Positions 22,661-32,311 of a stretch of 52,976 nucleotides of DNA are shown in pieces. The notes under the pieces are model-generated. The model saw nothing but the letters and a program-made list of their open reading frames with translations. It searched no databases and was not told where the DNA came from. The position numbers and the translations under genes were made by a program. Every line of letters begins with the position of its first letter. The stretch's first letter is position 1. The stretch covers positions 1 to 52,976 of the forward strand of contig JAFUEE010000098.1 of NCBI GenBank assembly GCA_017464085.1, given 5' to 3'. This stretch comes from Pseudomonadota bacterium. GTDB taxonomy: Bacteria; Myxococcota_A; Bradymonadia; UBA4248.

Positions 22661-25660
22661 TTACCTGACGAGATAAATCTGGAACTTTTCGCTGCTCAGG
22701 TTGAGCGAGCTGGCAGTCGTCGTCGTGCCATTGAACAGGTTTTCCAGCGTGTAGCTCCCCTTGAGGTCGCAGGTGCCGGGATCGCCGTCGCTGTTGGTCT
22801 TCAGGCCGATGCCGACGATGATGCTTTCGCCGCCGTATTCGCGTTTGTAGCACCAGGTCGTGTTGCTCAGAGAGAGCGTCTGCAGCGAGCCGCGTGAAAG
22901 CGCCTTGTGGGCTTTGCGCATCTTTCCGAGTGCCTGGACATAGCCCAGTGTGCCTTTCTGCTGCTCGTTGAGATCGTCGCCAAACAGCATCATGCGGCGA
23001 TTGTCTGGATCGTTCGAGCCGGGCATGCCGAATTCATCGCCATAATAAATAAGTGGAACACCCGGGCGAGTGAGCAGGATTGTCCACGCAGCCATCATGC
23101 GGTCGTAAGGCTGCCAGGTGTTGGGCGTCGGGTTGCTGCCCCATTTGTTCTCGTTGTCGCCGTTGGCGACAGATATCGCACGCGCCACGTCGTGGTTGCC
23201 CATAAACGTGCCCATCAGGTCTGAATTGAACTGCGCGTTGTAATTGGCGGCAAGATCATAAAGGCCGTTGCCGCGAAGCACGTTGCCGATCTTATAGTAG
23301 AGTGGGAAGTCGAACTGGGCGTGGAGCAGGTCGTTGCCGATATATTTGTTCAGCAGGCCGACATCGCCTGTAAAGGTTTCGCCGACCATATAGAACATGA
23401 TGCCCGTGTTTGCAAAGAGCTTTTCTGTCGCGGCGCGCAGTTCCTTGATGAACTGGATGTTCATGTGTTTGACGGCATCGACGCGGAAACCGTCGATGTT
23501 TGTCTGCTTGATGAGCCAGACTGCATGATCGACCATCGCCTTGCGCGCGTTGGCGTTTTCGTAGTTGATATCGGGCAGATCCTGCGAAAACCAGCATTTT
23601 TCTGAGTAATTGTCCCAGTTGTTATTGTTGTCGCACAGCTGCGGGTTGCTGGCATCATTGAACCAGTCTGGATGTTTGCTGAACATCGGGCTGTCTTTGA
23701 AGACATGGTTGGCTGCGAAATCGACGAGGACTCGGATGCCGCGTTTGTGGCATGCCTCGACGAGGTTGCGAAGATCTTCGGGAGTGCCGAAATGGTCTTC
23801 GATCGCTGGAAGGCCGTTGAAGTCGCCCTTGTTTGTATCGGTCATGAATGCAGACACAGGCCAATACGAGTGATATGCCGAATAATTGTGGTTGTCACCA
23901 TTCGTGCCCGCGCTTGTGGCTTCCGTATTTTTGGTGACAGACGATATCCAGAGCGTGTTCACGCCGAGCTCGTCGAAATAGCCGGACTCGACTTTTTGCT
24001 GCAGGCCTTTGAAGTCACCGCCATACCAGTCGGTCGCCGCACAGTGATCCCACGTGTGGGATTTCTTGTCATTGCCCGGGTCTGCGTTGACAAACCTGTC
24101 GGTGAACGCGAAATAGAGCAGGGCATCATGCCAATCGAATGCTTGGTCTTCCACCCAGACTGGCACATAGACTTCGCCGTGATTTGTCGTGATGAGATAA
24201 GTGTATTTGTTGTTCTCGCTGACTGTGTCGGTCACTGTCGTGCCGGTGATTTTGGCATTGCCGCTGCCGCCGGTGACTTGTGTCGCCTTCACGCCGTCTT
24301 TGAGCGTGATCGTGATATTCTTGCCGTTCACGCTGACAGACTGCAGGTCTGCATTCGCATCCTGCACGGGCGGGTTTGGGGGATCTGCGGGATTGATGAC
24401 GACTGGCGGCGTATCGGGAAGCGTCTCGCAGTTGCCGAATGTGAGGTTGCAGGCCGAGATAAGCGCACTCGAATTGCCATAGTTGTCATAATTTGTGTTG
24501 TAGGGATCGGACATCCAGCCATCGTCCTGGCCGGTCTCCTGGTTTTCCCAGCCCTCGATGTGATATTTATAGCCGTTGTTCGAGCCTTTGGGCAGTTTGA
24601 CTGTGATCGTATGGCAGCCCTTGCCGTCAGATGTCATCGTATAGTTCGGATCGTTCTTTTCCCATTCGTTGAAATCGCCGACGAGATGGACTTTGAAATC
24701 CGCAGCGCCGCCCGAACCGATATTCGTATAGGCATTGAAATACTTGAATGTCGTTTCACAAGTCTCAACGGGGGTGGGATTGTCCGGGTCTGGCTCGACA
24801 ATGACAGGCGGTTTCTCCTGTGTCGGAGCTTTTTCCGTATATTTATAAGTCATGCCGCAGTCGCCGGGAATCGTGTTGTTGCCGTCTGCGTCAGCACTGG
24901 CATTGGGATCTGCGCGATAGCCGGCATCGCCCATGCCTGCGATATAGAATTTATAAGAGTATTCTTTGCCTTCTTCGATATTGATGATGATCGAACGCTT
25001 GCAGTTGTTGTCCGCCTTCATCTCCATGCCGGCATCTTCGGTGGCCCAGCTGTTCATGCTGCCGATCAGATAGACTTTCTGATTTGTGCCGCCTGTCGCT
25101 GCGCATGTGTCTGCATTGATATATTCAAATGCCACCTGGCAGAGCGCCGGCTTTTCGGGGTCTGGCTTTTCGGGCATCAGCGTCGTACATCTGCCGCTTG
25201 AATCCTTCTGATAGCCTTCATCGCATACGCATTCGCCATTTTCCCGGTGGCCGTACACGCAGGAAGGCTCGGGAGCGTTTCCCGGAACCGTGCAGATGCC
25301 GGAGGCATCGAGCTGATAGCCGCTGTCGCATCTGCATGAGCCGTCAATGAGCGTGCCGTGCCCGCAGTCTTTGGGTATCGAGACACATTTGTTTGTCACT
25401 GAATCGGGCGCATAGCCGGGATAGCAGAAGCACTGGCCTGCAGCAAACTGGCCATAGCCACATGTCGGATCGACAGTGCTGACGGATACAGTGCATGCGC
25501 CCATGCCGTCGTTCAGATTGACGACATAGCCGTCCTGGCAGACGCATTTATTGCCCTGTGGCACGCCAAAGCCGCAGTTGAGCTCATCCTCTTCCGAATG
25601 ATCCGCGCAGCTGGCAAGCATCAGCGCCGCAGCTGCGGTCAATATCAAATATTTTTTCAT
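22661..25660 (-). CDS. GH13 alpha-amylase lipoprotein, paralogue 2
   Basis: A 999-residue secreted lipoprotein (MKKYLILTAAAALMLASC). Four EGF-like Cys modules of the form CGxG...GxCxCxxGYxxD come first. Two starch-binding-like beta-sandwiches follow (VYLIGSMNSWATED, VHLVGDFNEWEKND), then a small beta-domain (VSVNGKNITITLKDGVK). The GH13 barrel has DFAANHV, GFRVDAVKH (Asp near 728), VGETF (Glu near 760) and GNHDVAR (near 821). It is the longest of the three paralogues owing to extra EGF-like modules. The start codon lies 15 nt after the stop of paralogue 3, with AGGAG in the gap, so genes 3 and 2 form one transcription unit. A terminator follows at 22564-22537. Confidence 0.88.
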   Translation of the reverse strand: MKKYLILTAAAALMLASCADHSEEDELNCGFGVPQGNKCVCQDGYVVNLNDGMGACTVSVSTVDPTCGYGQFAAGQCFCYPGYAPDSVTNKCVSIPKDCGHGTLIDGSCRCDSGYQLDASGICTVPGNAPEPSCVYGHRENGECVCDEGYQKDSSGRCTTLMPEKPDPEKPALCQVAFEYINADTCAATGGTNQKVYLIGSMNSWATEDAGMEMKADNNCKRSIIINIEEGKEYSYKFYIAGMGDAGYRADPNASADADGNNTIPGDCGMTYKYTEKAPTQEKPPVIVEPDPDNPTPVETCETTFKYFNAYTNIGSGGAADFKVHLVGDFNEWEKNDPNYTMTSDGKGCHTITVKLPKGSNNGYKYHIEGWENQETGQDDGWMSDPYNTNYDNYGNSSALISACNLTFGNCETLPDTPPVVINPADPPNPPVQDANADLQSVSVNGKNITITLKDGVKATQVTGGSGNAKITGTTVTDTVSENNKYTYLITTNHGEVYVPVWVEDQAFDWHDALLYFAFTDRFVNADPGNDKKSHTWDHCAATDWYGGDFKGLQQKVESGYFDELGVNTLWISSVTKNTEATSAGTNGDNHNYSAYHSYWPVSAFMTDTNKGDFNGLPAIEDHFGTPEDLRNLVEACHKRGIRVLVDFAANHVFKDSPMFSKHPDWFNDASNPQLCDNNNNWDNYSEKCWFSQDLPDINYENANARKAMVDHAVWLIKQTNIDGFRVDAVKHMNIQFIKELRAATEKLFANTGIMFYMVGETFTGDVGLLNKYIGNDLLHAQFDFPLYYKIGNVLRGNGLYDLAANYNAQFNSDLMGTFMGNHDVARAISVANGDNENKWGSNPTPNTWQPYDRMMAAWTILLTRPGVPLIYYGDEFGMPGSNDPDNRRMMLFGDDLNEQQKGTLGYVQALGKMRKAHKALSRGSLQTLSLSNTTWCYKREYGGESIIVGIGLKTNSDGDPGTCDLKGSYTLENLFNGTTTTASSLNLSSEKFQIYLVR

Positions 25661-25675
25661 GATGCCTGCTCCTGA

Positions 25676-28126
25676 TTATTTGACGAGGTAGAGCTGGAAT
25701 TTTTCCCCGGTGAGGTCAAGCGCGCTCTTCGCAGTTTCCTCCCCGGTAAAGAGGTTGACGAGGGAAAGCGTCGAACCGAGATCGCATCCGCTTGGGCCAT
25801 TACCGTAATTGTCTGGCAGGCCGATACCGACGAGGACTGTCTCTCCATTGTAGTTCATCTTATAGCAGAAGGTTGCATTATCCTCCTTGACCATTTCTCG
25901 CTCCCCACGGCTCAGTGCTTTATGATTGCGGCGGATCTTGCCGACGGACTGAACAAAGCTCAGCGTACTCTTCTGCTGCTCGTTCAGGTCATCTCCGAAC
26001 AGCATCATTCGGCGATTGTCCGGGTCGTTCGATCCGGGCATACCGAATTCATCGCCATAATAAATGAGGGGAATGCCGGGTTGCGTGAGCAATATCATCC
26101 ATGCGGCCATGAGGCGGTCATACGGCGTCCAGTCGGTCGGGGTGTCATTATAGCCCCACTTGCCTTCGTTCTGACCGGCAGCGACCGAAATCGCGCGTGC
26201 GACATCGTGATTGCCCATAAACGTGCCCATCAGGTCAGATTTGTAGCCCGCTTTGACCCCCGTCTGGCCATCGTGAATAGCGGTATATAGGCCTTCTCCG
26301 CGAAGCACATTGCCCAGCTTGCCGTACAGCGGGAAATCAAACTGCGCATGCAGCAAATCATTGCCGATATATTTGTTCAGAAGGCCGACATCATACGTGA
26401 ATGTTTCCCCGACCATATAGAATGTCGTGCCCGTGTTGGCAAAGAGGCTCTCTGTCGCAGCGCGCAGTTCCTTGATGAACTGGATGTTCATGTGCTTGAC
26501 AGCATCGACGCGGAAGCCGTCGATGTTCGTCTGCTTGATGAGCCAGACCGCATGATCGACCATCGTCTTTCGTGCTTCGGCATTTTCATAGTTGATGTCG
26601 GGCAGATCCTGCGAGAACCAGCATTTTTCAGAATAATTGTCCCAGTTGCCATTATCGTCGCAGAGCTGCTTGTTATTGAGATCATTGAACCATTCGGGAT
26701 GCTTGCTGACCATCGGGCTGTCTTTGAAGACATGGTTGGCCGCGAAGTCGACGAGGACGCGGATGCCCTTTTTATGACATGCCTCGACGAGATCATGCAG
26801 ATCCTCCATCGTGCCGAAGTGATCCTCGATTGCAGGCAGTCCGTTGAAATCGTCCTTGTTATAATCAGTCATGAATGCGGAAACAGGCCAGTACGAATGA
26901 TATGCCGAATAATTATGCGTATCGCCGTTCGTGCCTTCGCTCGTCGCTTCGGTATTCTTGGTCACGGACGAAATCCAGAGCGTGTTCACGCCGAGCTCGT
27001 CAAAATAACCTTCTTCGACCTTTTGCTGCAGCCCCTTGAAATCGCCGCCATACCAGTCGGCGGCAGAGCTGTTTTCCCATGTGCCGGATTTCTTATACTG
27101 GCCATCGGAGTTCAAAAATCTATCTGTGAAAGCGAAGTAGAGCAGCGCGTCGTGCCAATCGAACTTCTGTTCCTCGACCCAGACCGGCACATAGACTTCC
27201 CCTTCATTCGTCGAGACAAAATACGTGTATTTGGTATTTTCGCTGACCGTGTCAGTAATCGTCGTGCCGTCAATTTTCGCGCTGCCGCTTCCGCCGGTCA
27301 CGCCCGAAACCTGAAGGCCGTCCTTGAGTTTGATCGTGATCGATTTTCCGCTCACGCTGACCGACTGCAGAAGGCTGTCAATCACAACGGGCGGCGTAAT
27401 CTCCCCGGATCCCGAACAGTCGCCATCCTCGCAATACGTATATCGCGCGCCGCACGTGCCGTTCGCCTGGTTGTTTCCGTCCGCATCGACGGCTTTGCTC
27501 GGATCCGAATGATAGCTGTTATCGGCCCAGCCATTGATGTAGAATTTATATGTGAAATCGCCCCAGTTCGTGACATCGAACGTGATCGTGTGCTTTCCGT
27601 TTCCGTCAGATGTCATCTTATATACCGGATCGGCTTCCTTCCATTCATTCATGCTGCCGATCAGGTAGACATCCCAGTCCGACTCTCCGCCGGACGCTTT
27701 GCTCGTCCACTTGTTGACGTATTCGAATGTTGCCGTGCACGACCCTCCCCCCGCGGGCTCGCATTTGCCGGATGCGCCGGCCTGATAGCCGCTGTCACAA
27801 ACACACGCGCCGTTGACGAGCTTTCCGTGATCGCCGCAGTCGCTTGCCTGCGAGCCAGGCTCGCATTTGCCGGATGTGCCGACTTTATACCCGATATCGC
27901 AGCTGCAGACGCCGTTGACGAGCTTTCCGTGATCGCCGCATCCCGTGGCAGAATCTGGCGGAATCGTGCATTTTCCATTCACGTCGGTCTGATATCCGTC
28001 CCAGCACGCACACACGGTGCCCATCATATCCCCATGTCCGCAAATGGCAGTATCCGTCCGGACTTCAGATTCGGTACAGCCCGCCAGCATCAGCACGGCG
28101 GCAACAAGCAATGCAGTTCTTTTCAT
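25676..28126 (-). CDS. GH13 alpha-amylase lipoprotein, paralogue 3
   Basis: An 816-residue secreted lipoprotein (MKRTALLVAAVLMLAGC). It has three EGF-like Cys modules, two nearly identical (CGDHGKLVNG-x-C-x-CDxGY), only one starch-binding-like sandwich (VYLIGSMNEWKEAD), the small beta-domain and the GH13 barrel. Catalytic regions are GFRVDAVKH (Asp near 538), VGETF (Glu near 573) and GNHDVAR (near 641). The frame extends upstream to 28348, but those codons cross a hairpin element and lack a signal. ATG 28126 is followed at once by the lipoprotein signal and preceded by GGAG. It is first gene of the unit with paralogue 2. Paralogue 2 is its closer relative in the catalytic domain (VNTLWISSVTKNTEATS shared). 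Confidence 0.88.
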   Translation of the reverse strand: MKRTALLVAAVLMLAGCTESEVRTDTAICGHGDMMGTVCACWDGYQTDVNGKCTIPPDSATGCGDHGKLVNGVCSCDIGYKVGTSGKCEPGSQASDCGDHGKLVNGACVCDSGYQAGASGKCEPAGGGSCTATFEYVNKWTSKASGGESDWDVYLIGSMNEWKEADPVYKMTSDGNGKHTITFDVTNWGDFTYKFYINGWADNSYHSDPSKAVDADGNNQANGTCGARYTYCEDGDCSGSGEITPPVVIDSLLQSVSVSGKSITIKLKDGLQVSGVTGGSGSAKIDGTTITDTVSENTKYTYFVSTNEGEVYVPVWVEEQKFDWHDALLYFAFTDRFLNSDGQYKKSGTWENSSAADWYGGDFKGLQQKVEEGYFDELGVNTLWISSVTKNTEATSEGTNGDTHNYSAYHSYWPVSAFMTDYNKDDFNGLPAIEDHFGTMEDLHDLVEACHKKGIRVLVDFAANHVFKDSPMVSKHPEWFNDLNNKQLCDDNGNWDNYSEKCWFSQDLPDINYENAEARKTMVDHAVWLIKQTNIDGFRVDAVKHMNIQFIKELRAATESLFANTGTTFYMVGETFTYDVGLLNKYIGNDLLHAQFDFPLYGKLGNVLRGEGLYTAIHDGQTGVKAGYKSDLMGTFMGNHDVARAISVAAGQNEGKWGYNDTPTDWTPYDRLMAAWMILLTQPGIPLIYYGDEFGMPGSNDPDNRRMMLFGDDLNEQQKSTLSFVQSVGKIRRNHKALSRGEREMVKEDNATFCYKMNYNGETVLVGIGLPDNYGNGPSGCDLGSTLSLVNLFTGEETAKSALDLTGEKFQLYLVK

Positions 28127-28181
28127 TGTGACAGCTCCATAAAAGTAGGTATGCAATGACGCAAAACGCTCCCCAAGCGCT

Positions 28182-28209
28182 TTTTTACTCGTTTGCGCAA
28201 GTTTTTCAA
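28182..28209 (-). promoter_or_regulatory. Candidate promoter of amylase genes 3 and 2
   Basis: On the minus strand TTGAAA (28209-28204), 16-nt spacer, TAAAAA (28187-28182), 56 nt before the start codon. It shares the 12-mer AAACGAGTAAAA and the spacer length with the promoter of amylase gene 1. Confidence 0.5.
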
Positions 28210-28269
28210 TTGTGACGCGCAAAAAATTCAAGTGTTGCGCCCGCTTATTTGATTTTTTAATTGTACGGG

Positions 28270-28303
28270 GATGCGCTATCGGCCGTCGGCCGATACGCGC
28301 ATC
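28270..28303 (-). repeat. Bulged-G hairpin element 11
   Basis: Outer stem GATGCGC (28270-28276) pairs with GCGCATC (28297-28303). C28296 is unpaired. Inner stem TATCGGCC (28277-28284) pairs with GGCCGATA (28288-28295), loop GTC. A perfect copy. Confidence 0.85.
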
Positions 28304-28311
28304 TGCGCGTC

Positions 28312-28337
28312 CGCTATTGGCTGGTGGCCAATACGCG
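28312..28337 (-). repeat. Bulged-G hairpin element 12 (short outer stem)
   Basis: Inner stem TATTGGC (28315-28321) pairs with GCCAATA (28327-28333). C28334 is unpaired. The outer stem has three pairs (CGC/GCG). It is in tandem with element 11, same orientation. Confidence 0.65.
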
Positions 28338-28371
28338 TCCGCCTGCATGCCGGCAACAAGATGCTCACGTC

Positions 28372-29223
28372 CTAAAATGTCATGCCGAAACCGACGCTCG
28401 TCGGGCCGATATTATAATTGAACGAGACCTTCTCGTCCTTTTTGACCTTGTCAGGATGCGTATAATAATATCCCGTGAAACCGGTCAGAAATGCGCCTGC
28501 GATCGCCAGGCCGATGCCTGCGCCCGCGATTGCCCAGCCTTTTGCTGAGATCGGCTTATCATTGCTCTCGGTATAACAAACTCCATTTAGTTCTTTATTT
28601 GAGCAGTTGCTGTCTCCTTTCGGGGTAATATCCGATTGGTTAACAAATGTATAATCCGATGTTATTCCTAATCCCCCCAGCATAGCCAATCCAGCGCCCA
28701 TCATGCCGACGCCGGTCCACATCAGGATCTTGTTGCGCTTCTGGAAATTCTCCACGTCAATATCATCACATGTAATTATTTCAGAATTATCATTATTGTT
28801 TGATAATTTATCAATATTTTCAACTTCATATTGCGCATAATACATGCGTGTCATTAAATCGTTATCGACCCTAAAGGTATCCGTATTTTGTGTCGCTTTT
28901 TTCAAATATTTTAAAGCGGATTTGTTATCGCCCATTGAACGGTAGGTCATGCCGATCGAGTAATTCAGAACAGGAGAATCCGCACAGATTGCTTGCAATT
29001 CTTCTGTAATCTTGAGGGCTTTGTCATAGTCCTGAGCTTTGAAAGTCTCTGTGAATTCTGCAAATTTTGCGCGCCACGTGGTATTCGTATCAAGCGTCGT
29101 GCAATCGTTTACGTGTTCTGGTGTCTCTGCTTCTGGTGCGGCATCATCCGCCCAGGCGTTGGAACTAACTGTTAATGCTAAAAAAATGCTGCCGAAAAAA
29201 AAGTTTTGTCTCATAATGCTCAC
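28372..29223 (-). CDS. Exported TPR-like protein with two C-terminal membrane segments
   Basis: A 283-residue protein with a signal peptide (FFFGSIFLALTVSSNAWA), a TPR-like pair of helices (YDKALKITEELQAICADSP, LNYSIGMTYRSMGDNKSALKYLKKA), a polar linker, and two glycine-rich hydrophobic segments (LMWTGVGMMGAGLAMLGGLG; GWAIAGAGIGLAIAGAFLTGF). It ends in Phe after alternating polar/nonpolar residues. Myxococcal genomes carry many such TPR-plus-TM proteins of unknown role. An ATG at 29214 (MRQNFFF) is an equally good start; neither has a strong ribosome-binding site. The central part (about 28570-28900) is AT-richer than both ends. Confidence 0.65.
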   Translation of the reverse strand: MSIMRQNFFFGSIFLALTVSSNAWADDAAPEAETPEHVNDCTTLDTNTTWRAKFAEFTETFKAQDYDKALKITEELQAICADSPVLNYSIGMTYRSMGDNKSALKYLKKATQNTDTFRVDNDLMTRMYYAQYEVENIDKLSNNNDNSEIITCDDIDVENFQKRNKILMWTGVGMMGAGLAMLGGLGITSDYTFVNQSDITPKGDSNCSNKELNGVCYTESNDKPISAKGWAIAGAGIGLAIAGAFLTGFTGYYYTHPDKVKKDEKVSFNYNIGPTSVGFGMTF

Positions 29224-29620
29224 TGCTCAGAGTCAAACAAAAACACTTTTCTTATTCTGCAACATTACGCTCAAAAAAGCAAATTCAGTTCTTCATCAAA
29301 TTGTAAGCTCATGGCGGTTCGGGCAAACAAAGCGTCAGACATATATGTAACGCGCCGCACGCTCTGATGAAATCGAGTGCTTCTGAATTTGATAGGCATA
29401 TCCAGGCATTATGATGTCACGACAGAACTCAGAATATATTATATGATTGTAATATTTTAAATGATCACACAATGTATGTTACAAATGAAAATGTCATTGG
29501 CGGTATTTTATCCGCTTTGATACAAATTTATTATTTGCAAAATAATAGTCGTTTGACTAATAGGGATATGCTTTCTGGATTTGTCCGGAAGCATTTGAGC
29601 TGAGACTGGGAGCTTTGATC
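29224..29620. other. Divergent intergenic region, no gene seen
   Basis: A 397-nt region between divergent genes, AT-rich from 29440 on, with an AT palindrome near 29529-29549 (ATTATT...AATAAT) and GGGAG (29608-29612) for the downstream gene. It contains GTTCGGGCAAACAA near 29317, repeated near 38663 upstream of the pseudokinase gene. Confidence 0.6.
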
Positions 29621-32110
29621 ATGTCCATGCGAAATTTCTGGATCGTTGCTGTGTTTGTGTGTGCGGGAATGTGCGGTTGCGATTCGGATGGACCGTCAGA
29701 AGCGTCCCTGATTGTGTCTCCAAATAACGCGATGCGGATCACAGAAAATGGTGGAACTGTTGATTATGCAGTGATGCTCGGATCAAAGCCGACGGCAAGA
29801 GTGACTGTACACGCGGCTGCCGTCGAACTCGGGACTGTTTCTGTCAGTCCCTATTTTTTTATCGATCCCTCGAATTGGAATGACGGTGGCACGATCCGGG
29901 TGACATGTATAAAGGATGAACTAAAAGGTGACCGAAACGTCAACATCACGTTCGTCACATCAAGCCTGGATTCTGCGTATTCAGGGCTGACAGTGCTCAG
30001 GACTGTGACATGCGCGGAGGAGGATGAAAGCGTGGTCGATCCGTCAGACCCGGTCGATCCGTCAGACCCGGTCGATCCGTCAGGCCCGGTCGATCCGTCA
30101 GACCCGGTCGATCCGTCAGATCCGGTCGATCCGTCAGACCCGCTTGATCCCTCTGTACCTGTAAAGCCGACAAAGCCTCATTTTCCCGGAAGCCGGCCGA
30201 TAGCCAAACCAGTGGAAGTCATGCAGGGCAGCCTCAAGGTGTCCGCCACATCCCAGATCACATCCGAAGACGGCGATGCCTCGGTCATTTCTGTTTCTTT
30301 GGCAACGAGGCCAGAAGAAATTGTGGCAGTGTTTGCAAAAAGCATGGATATCAGCGAGGGCAAGGTCTCCCCGGAAATGCTCCTGTTCAAACCGGACAAC
30401 TGGGGGCAAGTGCAGCAGTTCACAGTTTCTGGGACTGATGATGACGAGCTGGATTATGATGTCGAATATGATGTCGTCCTGTCTGTGACAAGTTCGGATC
30501 CAGCTTACGAAGACCTCGATGATTTCGTCCTCAGGATGACAAATCTCGACAACGAGATTGCCTATGTCGTGCCTGACGGCACGCCCGGCGTCCTGGTGTC
30601 TCCCGTCGGCGGCCTGATCACTTCTGAAACCGGCGAAACTGCACAATTCTCAGTCGTCCTGCAGTCAGAACCTACGGCGGAAGTCAGCATTCCCGTGCTT
30701 TCCCTGGACGAGACCGAAGGAAAGACGAATGTCCGCGAGCTCGTTTTTTCACCGCTCGACTGGGATAAGATACAGACCATAACATTGACCGGCATGGATG
30801 ACGATTTGGTGGACGGGGATGTCTCATATACCGTTCAGCTCGGTCCCGTGAGCAGCTATGACGAGCGTTATGATGGCATGCGCGTCCAGGGCGTGGCTGT
30901 AAAGAATATCGACAACGATATCCCCGATATTCCGGCGTCATTCGTGCTGAGCGCGCAAAAATTAGATATCGAGGAAAGCGGCGCTCCGGGCGCGTTCACC
31001 ATCGCGCTCGGCACGAAACCCATGGGCGCCGTGAACGTGGCGCTCTCCGTCTCGGATGATACCGAAGGCAGGCTCTCCGCCGGCGCCTTGACTTTCACTG
31101 AAGCCGACTGGGACAAGCCGCAGAAAGTCGAAGTATTCGGCGTGACTGACGGCATCGAGGATGGCTCGCAGACGTTCTACATCAACTTCACGATTACCAG
31201 CGCCGATACGCGCTATGATGCCTACCAGATCTCCCCGGTCCTCGTCACCTCGAAGGACAGCGACGCGCACCAGGATACGACAGTAAAGCTCCGGGTCATG
31301 GCTGCAAACATCACCTCGGGCAATTACCAGGCATATTCTCCGGGGCACGGCACGCGCATCTTCCAGGCCGTCAAGCCGGACATTGTCCTCATTCAGGAAT
31401 TCAACTACAACAATACCAATGATTCAAGAGATGCGCTCGTCGGATACGTGAGCTCGGCTTTCGGGCCGGAATTCGAATTCACGCGCGGGCGCGGTTCGAT
31501 CCCCAATGGCGTGATCTCAAGATATCCGATCATCGAAAGCGGATACTGGGCGTCCAACGAAATCACGAACAGAGACTGGGACTGGGCCGTCATCGACCTG
31601 CCTGGCCCCAGAGAACTGCTCGTCGTCAGCGTGCATCTCTCCACAGACAGAAATGCGCGCGAAATGCCGGTCCTCATCCAGAACATCCAGAACAAGGTTT
31701 CTGCTGATTCAAAAAAAGGGCAGGCGTATTTCATCATGATCGGCGGCGATTTCAACACGTCGAGCAGGAACCCGGTCATTCAGCACATGTCGGACGTCTT
31801 CGTCACGGGTGCGCCTTACCCCGTCGATCAGAAGTCTAATGACAGCACGAACGCTAACCGGGGAAAACCCTACGACTATCTGCTCTGCAGCCCGGACTGG
31901 TGCAAATATGAAATTCCGGTGGAAATCGGCACGCATACTGGAAATTCCGCTTACCCGAACGGACATGTGTTCGATTCCCGCGTGTACAGCAAGACAAAAG
32001 TCGGCAGCGGCACTGAGCTCGATTATGTGCCGCCTGTCGAAGCCAATGATTCCGGCGCTTCCAATATGCAGCACATGGCTGTGATACGCGACTTTGAATA
32101 TACATACTGA
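29621..32110 (+). CDS. Lipoprotein with Calx-beta-like domains and C-terminal EEP nuclease/phosphatase domain, copy 1
   Basis: An 829-residue lipoprotein (signal ending CAGMCGC). A first beta-sandwich is followed by a VDPSDP repeat linker, then three more beta-sandwiches of about 100 residues, each starting with an acidic strand (TSEDGDASVISVSLATRP, TSETGETAQFSVVLQSEP, IEESGAPGAFTIALGTKP) and ending in a W-D motif, similar to Calx-beta modules. The last 270 residues form an endonuclease/exonuclease/phosphatase domain: AANITSG, VLIQEFN, VVSVHLSTD, GGDFN, YDYLL and MQHMAVIRDF. Canonical EEP enzymes end with S-D-H; here the Asp position is Gln (MQH). Substrate could be DNA, a phospholipid or a phosphate ester. 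ATG 29621 has GGGAG 8 nt upstream. Confidence 0.78.
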   Translation: MSMRNFWIVAVFVCAGMCGCDSDGPSEASLIVSPNNAMRITENGGTVDYAVMLGSKPTARVTVHAAAVELGTVSVSPYFFIDPSNWNDGGTIRVTCIKDELKGDRNVNITFVTSSLDSAYSGLTVLRTVTCAEEDESVVDPSDPVDPSDPVDPSGPVDPSDPVDPSDPVDPSDPLDPSVPVKPTKPHFPGSRPIAKPVEVMQGSLKVSATSQITSEDGDASVISVSLATRPEEIVAVFAKSMDISEGKVSPEMLLFKPDNWGQVQQFTVSGTDDDELDYDVEYDVVLSVTSSDPAYEDLDDFVLRMTNLDNEIAYVVPDGTPGVLVSPVGGLITSETGETAQFSVVLQSEPTAEVSIPVLSLDETEGKTNVRELVFSPLDWDKIQTITLTGMDDDLVDGDVSYTVQLGPVSSYDERYDGMRVQGVAVKNIDNDIPDIPASFVLSAQKLDIEESGAPGAFTIALGTKPMGAVNVALSVSDDTEGRLSAGALTFTEADWDKPQKVEVFGVTDGIEDGSQTFYINFTITSADTRYDAYQISPVLVTSKDSDAHQDTTVKLRVMAANITSGNYQAYSPGHGTRIFQAVKPDIVLIQEFNYNNTNDSRDALVGYVSSAFGPEFEFTRGRGSIPNGVISRYPIIESGYWASNEITNRDWDWAVIDLPGPRELLVVSVHLSTDRNAREMPVLIQNIQNKVSADSKKGQAYFIMIGGDFNTSSRNPVIQHMSDVFVTGAPYPVDQKSNDSTNANRGKPYDYLLCSPDWCKYEIPVEIGTHTGNSAYPNGHVFDSRVYSKTKVGSGTELDYVPPVEANDSGASNMQHMAVIRDFEYTY
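30035..30142 (+). repeat. 18-bp minisatellite encoding VDPSDP
   Basis: Six consecutive in-frame copies of GTCGATCCGTCAGACCCG with two single-base variants (SGP in the third, GAT for GAC in the fifth), then one degenerate copy. Near-identity at the third codon positions indicates recent slippage or recombination. Confidence 0.9.
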
Positions 32111-32171
32111 TCATGGATATCTGCTGGAAATATCCGATTCTTTTTTGGGGAAGGGGGATGTCTCCCCCTTC

Positions 32172-32196
32172 GCGGCTATTTCGAGAAATACGCCGC
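32172..32196 (-). repeat. Bulged-G hairpin element 13
   Basis: Outer stem GCGGC (32172-32176) pairs with GCCGC (32192-32196). C32191 is unpaired. Inner stem TATTTC (32177-32182) pairs with GAAATA (32185-32190). The right flank TACCCCCTC also flanks element 6 in reverse complement. Confidence 0.8.
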
Positions 32197-32311
32197 TACC
32201 CCCTCGACGAAAGAGACGGCTTCAATACCAAGAGACATCTCTTCCTCAAAAGCACCCGAAACAACAGCATTAAAATGCTGTATATCCGGATGCGCGGCAG
32301 ACCGCATGTTT

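Noticed and set aside
26348..28159. Long plus-strand frames opposite the amylases (also 23672-25201, 20663-21412)
   Set aside because: They mirror the GH13 genes in the antisense frame and have no family motifs or start signals.
30035..30142. Regular 18-bp repeats as a CRISPR array
   Set aside because: The units are contiguous without spacers and stay in frame in a coding linker; the same holds for 32790-33011 and for the 21-bp iterons at 47978-48094.
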